From Homalodisca vitripennis (lineage: Eukaryota > Arthropoda > Insecta > Hemiptera > Cicadellidae), in contig NC_060215.1 in NCBI RefSeq assembly GCF_021130785.1, positions 64,670,501 to 64,734,500 of the forward strand: DNA of 64,000 nucleotides, read 5' to 3'. The position numbers were made by a program, and so were the translations under genes. The notes beneath the pieces were generated by a model that saw only the letters and a program-made list of their open reading frames with translations, ran no database searches and was not told the origin of the DNA. Position 1 is the first letter of the stretch; the number at the start of each line of letters is the position of its first letter. Of the stretch, positions 58,905 through 64,000 are shown piece after piece.

Positions 58905-59077
58905 TATTTTTATTGTTTAAAGTTCATTATTGACAATGGATGAATTGAAAGTATAATAGAATTGCAGACATATGCTATTTGTATTTGTTACAATAACAGT
59001 ACAGAAAAATGATTTTTTGATAACTGATATCAGCTATTTTCTTTAGCTATTGAATCCTAAAACAAGGTTAGGATTGC

Positions 59078-59108
<31 letters not shown>

Positions 59109-59110
59109 TA
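58905..59110 (-). repeat. Weak Penelope-like terminal segment plus (AT)n
   Basis: 'ttgtttaaagttcattattgacaatggatga' resembles the outer flank of the copies at 50130 and 52660 only in order and partial sequence; the core is not recognisable. An (AT)n run follows at about 59087-59110. Confidence 0.4.
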
Positions 59111-59161
59111 ATTACAACGAACGACCACACTAAGTCACACCAAGTTGGGAGACACCCAAAC

Positions 59162-59167
59162 AATAAA
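59162..59167 (+). promoter_or_regulatory. Candidate polyadenylation signal for the SH2B-like gene
   Basis: First AATAAA downstream of the stop codon, 675 bases away. Whether it is used is unknown. Confidence 0.35.
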
Positions 59168-59710
59168 GTATGACACATTACTAATGTATAGCATGGTACA
59201 TGTTTATCACAACTGGCAAGTTAAAAATGACCATGATTTGAGGTAGTTGAAATGACACATAATGATGGCAAATGTTCGCAATTCTGATATTCTTAAACAT
59301 TTGTGTATAATACAAATGTTTCATAATGAATGTCAGTGTTTTAAAGCATTTTTGTATTTATTATATTTGACTTACAATTATAAATGATACATCAAATGAA
59401 AGAGCAACTTTAACATTTTACATGTTGCCAACGTTAGTTCATTGTAAGCCCTCATTCGTCATATATCAATATCCAGCCAATAGGTGAGTTCTCCCATTAT
59501 GGAAGACATGTAAGACAAGCCAAGTCATCTGGCCTCCATTGTCAGCCCAGCTGATGCATCATTGCTTAACAAATGGTTTACTTCATTATACCAAGGAGGC
59601 TACACACCATCTTGGTATCAATTTGAAATTATGAGGATAATCTTCCAGTTGAGGAAAGAACCATAGATATAGCTCATCAACATACAAAATATAGTATACT
59701 ATAGAGGTCA

Positions 59711-60811
59711 ATAGTATAATCTCATTTATCCGGACCTTATTTATCCAGTTCTTGAATTATCTGGATTTCTGGATTACCCGGATCGGTTTTAAAGAGTGGA
59801 GAAATCAAAATTTTATGGTGGGATAAACAGTTCTTGATGAATTTACAGTGTAATTTGTTCTTCTGATATCTCATATCCAGTGTTCAGAATAATGTTTAAC
59901 ACAACACATACATTAGACAAAACAACATTTCCAATCCCCGAAATAAAACTCTAATAAAATTAAGCCACGTACCTGTACTGACATGATCACAAGCGACCAA
60001 GCTGTTCTGTTAAAGTATGTGACCACTGGCTTGTGTGACGCGTCGTCACGAGAGACAGTACCACCCAGTAGTCACATTGTTTTGTGTCTTCACTTATGGG
60101 ACTTCAAGTGACAATCAATGAATACTATGCAGGATTTGGTTTTAGAGGCATTTAGGCATAATCCCACAGATAGTAGCTTCACACCGCTGACCACTTGATC
60201 GAGTTTATGAGCCAAATGTTTGAACCTGCAGTTTTTCTCATAATGAGCAGGATTAGCAGGACCTACAAAAGCATTAGTGCTATGACCAACAAAAGTTGTG
60301 TCAGCAGCTTATTCTTCAACGGTAACAGAGGACATTGAAACAATTCTGATAATGAAGAACGGGAAAATGTCATGACTGTCATGTTTGATGCCATGGCACA
60401 GCTAGACTGGCTGATGGTTTATTTTGAGTAACAGTCTGACACTTAGTCATAAAAAATTATGAGCTAGAAATGTCTGTGTTTTTATTTCCCAGAATGAGTG
60501 TACCAAAGTTAAAAAAAAGAGACTGGCGAGTTATTTTTTTCAAAACATTCAGACATTTCTTTTTACTTGTTTTTTTGTTTGTTTTCTCATTAATTAATCT
60601 TGTAAAACAAAATAATAAATGGGTTCTATATTATAGTAACAATTAAACTCCTTGTTATAATGTAATCCATTTTAGTTTTGGTGTATTTTCAGTTTATCTG
60701 GATCACTTTCGTGCCCAATTAATATGAGCCGGAAAAGAGATGGCTCATAAACGTTATGTCAGGGTATAGCAGAAAAATCATTTAATTGTGAGGAATTGAG
60801 ATTCAACTATA
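59711..60811 (+). mobile_element. pogo/Tigger-like DNA transposon remnant
   Basis: Left end 'agtataatctcatttatccg' and right end, read inward, 'tagttgaatctcaattcc' are similar inverted termini of the pogo/Tigger kind, next to TA. A second inner pair, ttatccggac and ccggatcgg/atgagccgg, fits as well. Near 60370-60430 the plus strand gives MFDAMAQLDWLMVYFE, resembling the C-terminal helix of pogo-type transposases; the rest of the protein is not readable. About 1.1 kb, internally deleted. Confidence 0.5.
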
Positions 60812-63800
60812 TCACCTTGTGGGCAATTTCTGATTCCTAGGTGCGCTTTTTATTTTCCCCTTAGGTACTGAATATGACTCACTCAATAAAGTCTATCAAG
60901 TTAATCATGCTAAACATTTTTTTTGCAAGTTGGGCATAAACAACAGTCTTTAGAGCTTGTAAAACTATCAATAGAAATACAGCCGGTGTTTTCAAACTGA
61001 TGATACAATCTACAGATGCTATTATCACATGGGTGATTATAATAGAACTTGAATACATTGAACTGTAACAACAGTATTTGGCCTTTGCGAACGATAACAC
61101 ACAAAAAGGTTTCTATACAATGTAAGTGTAACGGTGTACATAATGAAAATGTTGCTTTAGATTTGCTCTTTCATTTGATGTAAAATGTATTAAGTCAAAT
61201 GGTATAAATATATTATAAGACCTTAAAACTCTAATATTGATTTTGAAACACCTGGTACTTATAGAAATTGAAATATTTAGGCAGTATCTTTATAAGATTG
61301 AATCAACATGTCCATCTTATAAAAATAATACTCTCTGTGAAATGTCTAAGACTAGGTACATTATTTCCAGTATATTGGTTGAATTCTGTATTTTCTAACA
61401 TTCAGATTACTTTCTGTTAACCGTGAACAACCCCCTAAGAACAAATCCCATACATCGGAACAGTTAAAAAATAACCGAAATTGATAGCTTTTATTGTTCT
61501 TAAATCACTCAAATTATAAGATCCCAAATTGCACTAAATAATTTATATGAATTTTCCGTCTCAAAATGTCATCCTTGATAACACCAAGAAATTTTCAGGT
61601 TTTGTGGAAGTAAACATATTAAAAAGTTTCAATTTAAATATTTGTTCATAATAGAGGTATTGTTTTCAAATATAACATTATAGATCATGTTTTATGGTTT
61701 TAGATACATGAGAACTTCTAGAAGTTGTAAAAGTATTCTTGTATACATTTTCCTGCCAATGTTTTGTGTTATTTTCCTGAATCTAAACTTTGAACTATTT
61801 CCCATAGTTTTCAACACAGGAATTTCATAAATATTTCCAACTCTTAATACTTAAAAATAATACAGATACTTGAAATTCCAGAAGTGTTCTTACTATGGGG
61901 CTGCCTCATTATCATATAACACCATATATTCCCGTCATCATTAAGGTGGTTTAGGGTTATTCAATTGAAATAGATGTAGGTAAACGTTTGCTTCTTTTAT
62001 CTGGATACATTACATAAAAAAATATAAATAAAAGAACCATAAAGACAATTTTATTGACTGTTATTGATGCGGAAATTTTCTTCATCTATCCAGAGAACTT
62101 CAGTCCATGTTTTAATATAGCACAATATCTTGTCAAACAGTTCCAAACACAGTAATTTTATATGTACGTGTTTTGAAATCAACTTCTTATCCTCAGGTAT
62201 GAAGAGAAAATTAAAAATACATTCATAGTAAAATCATTATTATTATGTTGTAAAATGTTAATAATTTAACACACATATTCACGTGAAATACAAACCCATG
62301 AACAATGAACAAACCAGTAGTAGAAGACAGTCACCCAGGAATATTATTTTTACCGCTGGGATTATATTATTATTGTCATTGGATTAAATTAGTTTTGTCA
62401 TTAATTGATTTCTAGTTAACTAACTAAATAAATTTTTACATAATATTAATTAATTCAGTAACAGTAAATAAAAATTACACTAATGTAGTTTTGTAAATCT
62501 TTCTTTTAATTAATTACAACAATAGTAATTCTGATTTAAAAAAAAATTTAAAACAAATATGCCATTTTGGACTACCTACAAATTCTGTCAGATTTATTGC
62601 TACTTAATAATCAGTGTTGGAGTTATTAATAATAAATAGTGAGTGTTACTAGGTTTGACCATATATTATAATTACTAACTATTATAATTATTAACTCCTA
62701 ATATTATAATTACACTTCCAATACTTTATTCACAAAACTATAACACTGTATTACTTTGTGACTCATAAGCTATTATTTTAAAATGAGATTACTGATTATA
62801 TTTTTAAAACTGTTAGATGATTGATTTAATTGGGGAGTTATTCGAAATACTAATCAAGAAAACAAATACTACAAAAATGCCTACCTGCATCATTCTAAGT
62901 TCCATACATAATAAACATCGGTAATCAATAAAAGTTACGTAGCAGTAAATTTTTATAATTTATAGTTAATTACTATAAATATATATGATGTAAAGAATAT
63001 TCACATTGTTAAGAAAAGGTGATTCAAAAATTAATTATCGTATATTTTGACTTTTCATCATAAACACTGGTCAAGCCGAATATGTGTGGAGGTATAACTA
63101 AAAGGTTATAGTAAGCATAATAGTAGTATTTTAAATTGAACTGTATATTAAACACATAAAATAATGAATAGCTTTATTTAAAAGACACCAATTGGAAAAG
63201 GCTAATTTAAAAATCAATTATTACTTATGATTCCAATAATGGAGACTCCTAGTTTTATAATTACACTTCTAATACTTTATTCACACGAATACTTTATTGC
63301 TTTGTTACCAAAATGTTCATGTCATATATTATAGCTATAGTATTGCTAACGAAAATCACATGATAATCCATGGTTATAATAATATTCATAATGCGAGAGT
63401 CAATTTTCACATCTAAGGACACAACATATTTGTTTTAGAAATCAGTAGAATAATTTTCCCTAATAAAGGAATCAATTAGCAGGCACTCTAATTTGTTGGG
63501 GGTAATTTTAGAGAATAGCAAAAAATTCAAAACTTCAAATGATACATTTTTCACAGGTCATATTATTTTAGCTTGACTTGCTTAAAACAAAATGTCAGAC
63601 ATGTAAATAATAGTTATATCATCAACAGCCAATGAGACAAAGAGTGAACATGATTTGAATGTTATCAAGTAGAAACTTGTTTTCGCCTCTGAAACTACAG
63701 TTGTATACAGTGACACTACCAATATTATACACTGTCTCTCGATAGCCACATATTTTACACTTGAAATAAATGTAAATTCTATGTGAGTTCCTTTACATGT

Positions 63801-64000
63801 GCATAGCAGTAAAATCCATTACATGTGCATAGCATTAAAAATACATTTCCTTAGTTATTCATCATTCAATAGTGTAACAAAGAGCTATTCAGTGTTCTGT
63901 ATTTTATAACTAATTACTGTATATCTCTTGACAATGTTTTGCTCTTATATTGAATTTTGTGATATTTTCTCATGAAAAGTTTTAAACTTTTCACTGTTTT
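60812..64000. other. AT-rich flank, no gene confirmed
   Basis: A minus ORF at 60879-61104 is Cys-rich (NHPCDNSICRLY, CCLCPTCKK) but short and unrecognised. Two segments about 550 bp apart (62693-62740 and 63245-63290) are near-identical direct repeats sharing ttataattacacttc. A short direct repeat 'ttacatgtgcatagca' occurs near 63793 and 63820. Otherwise nothing recognisable. Confidence 0.4.

Noticed and set aside
62040..62200. Transposase-like phrase on the minus strand (LKFSG, DEENF)
   Set aside because: A few residues only, in separate frames; no supporting blocks or termini.
1..64000. CRISPR array, bacterial operon or phage system
   Set aside because: No spaced short direct repeats of CRISPR type, no ribosome-binding-site-led gene strings; introns, microsatellites and LINEs show a eukaryotic genome.

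Overview
The window looks like AT-rich nuclear DNA from an animal, most likely an insect (possibly hemipteran; inferred from the type of mobile elements and an insect-like SH2B/Lnk adaptor gene). There are no operons. The coding signals are spliced exons or decayed mobile elements.

Host gene: four exons on the + strand (5762-5997, 29152-29354, 32173-32418, 58335-58487) encode the C-terminal half of an SH2B/Lnk-family adaptor: a proline-rich linker, a complete SH2 domain split over two exons, and a C-terminal tail ending IENTYSFV. Splice phases agree at all three junctions. The introns are about 23.2, 2.8 and 25.9 kb, so nearly all of the window is intronic. Upstream exons, including any PH domain, lie outside it. 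A short antisense terminal exon (56971-57119, minus) may belong to a second gene that I do not recognise.

1-5.0 kb holds the 3' part of a broken piggyBac-like transposon (TTAA at 1984) and a decayed Penelope-like element on the minus strand, whose end carries a hammerhead-ribozyme-like core. 7.2-20.7 kb is a nest. One minus-strand element or gene of about 1.4 kb, from an uncharacterised multi-copy family, is cut into four pieces by four non-LTR retrotransposon (LINE) insertions: 7655-10165, 10556-14226, 14364-19234 and 19667-20681. 22.7-25.9 kb has more LINE pieces and a second piggyBac-like fragment. 26368-28827 is a mariner-type transposon with terminal inverted repeats of about 540 bp. 29831-30994 is a tRNA-derived SINE split by a LINE with a 7-bp target duplication.

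33527-34361 is a non-autonomous piggyBac-type element with TTAA on both sides. 36.4-38 kb has a second SINE and a very decayed LINE. 43.0-44.3 kb is a mariner remnant with another insertion inside it. 47.5-49.9 kb has three LINE 3' parts. 50.1-52.8 kb has Penelope-type termini. 54.1-54.7 kb is a mariner-like MITE. 55615-56670 is a tandem array of 253-bp units, each with a tRNA-like gene and a spacer bounded by 17-bp inverted repeats, set between (AT)n tracts. 59.7-60.8 kb is a pogo/Tigger-like remnant. The rest is AT-rich intron or flank in which I see no gene.

Every mobile element appears disabled by frameshifts, stops or truncation. The strongest candidates for something new are the tRNA-like array, the fourfold-interrupted host element with its twin-primed LINE, and the long-TIR mariner. 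All identifications come from reading the sequence; no database search was possible.
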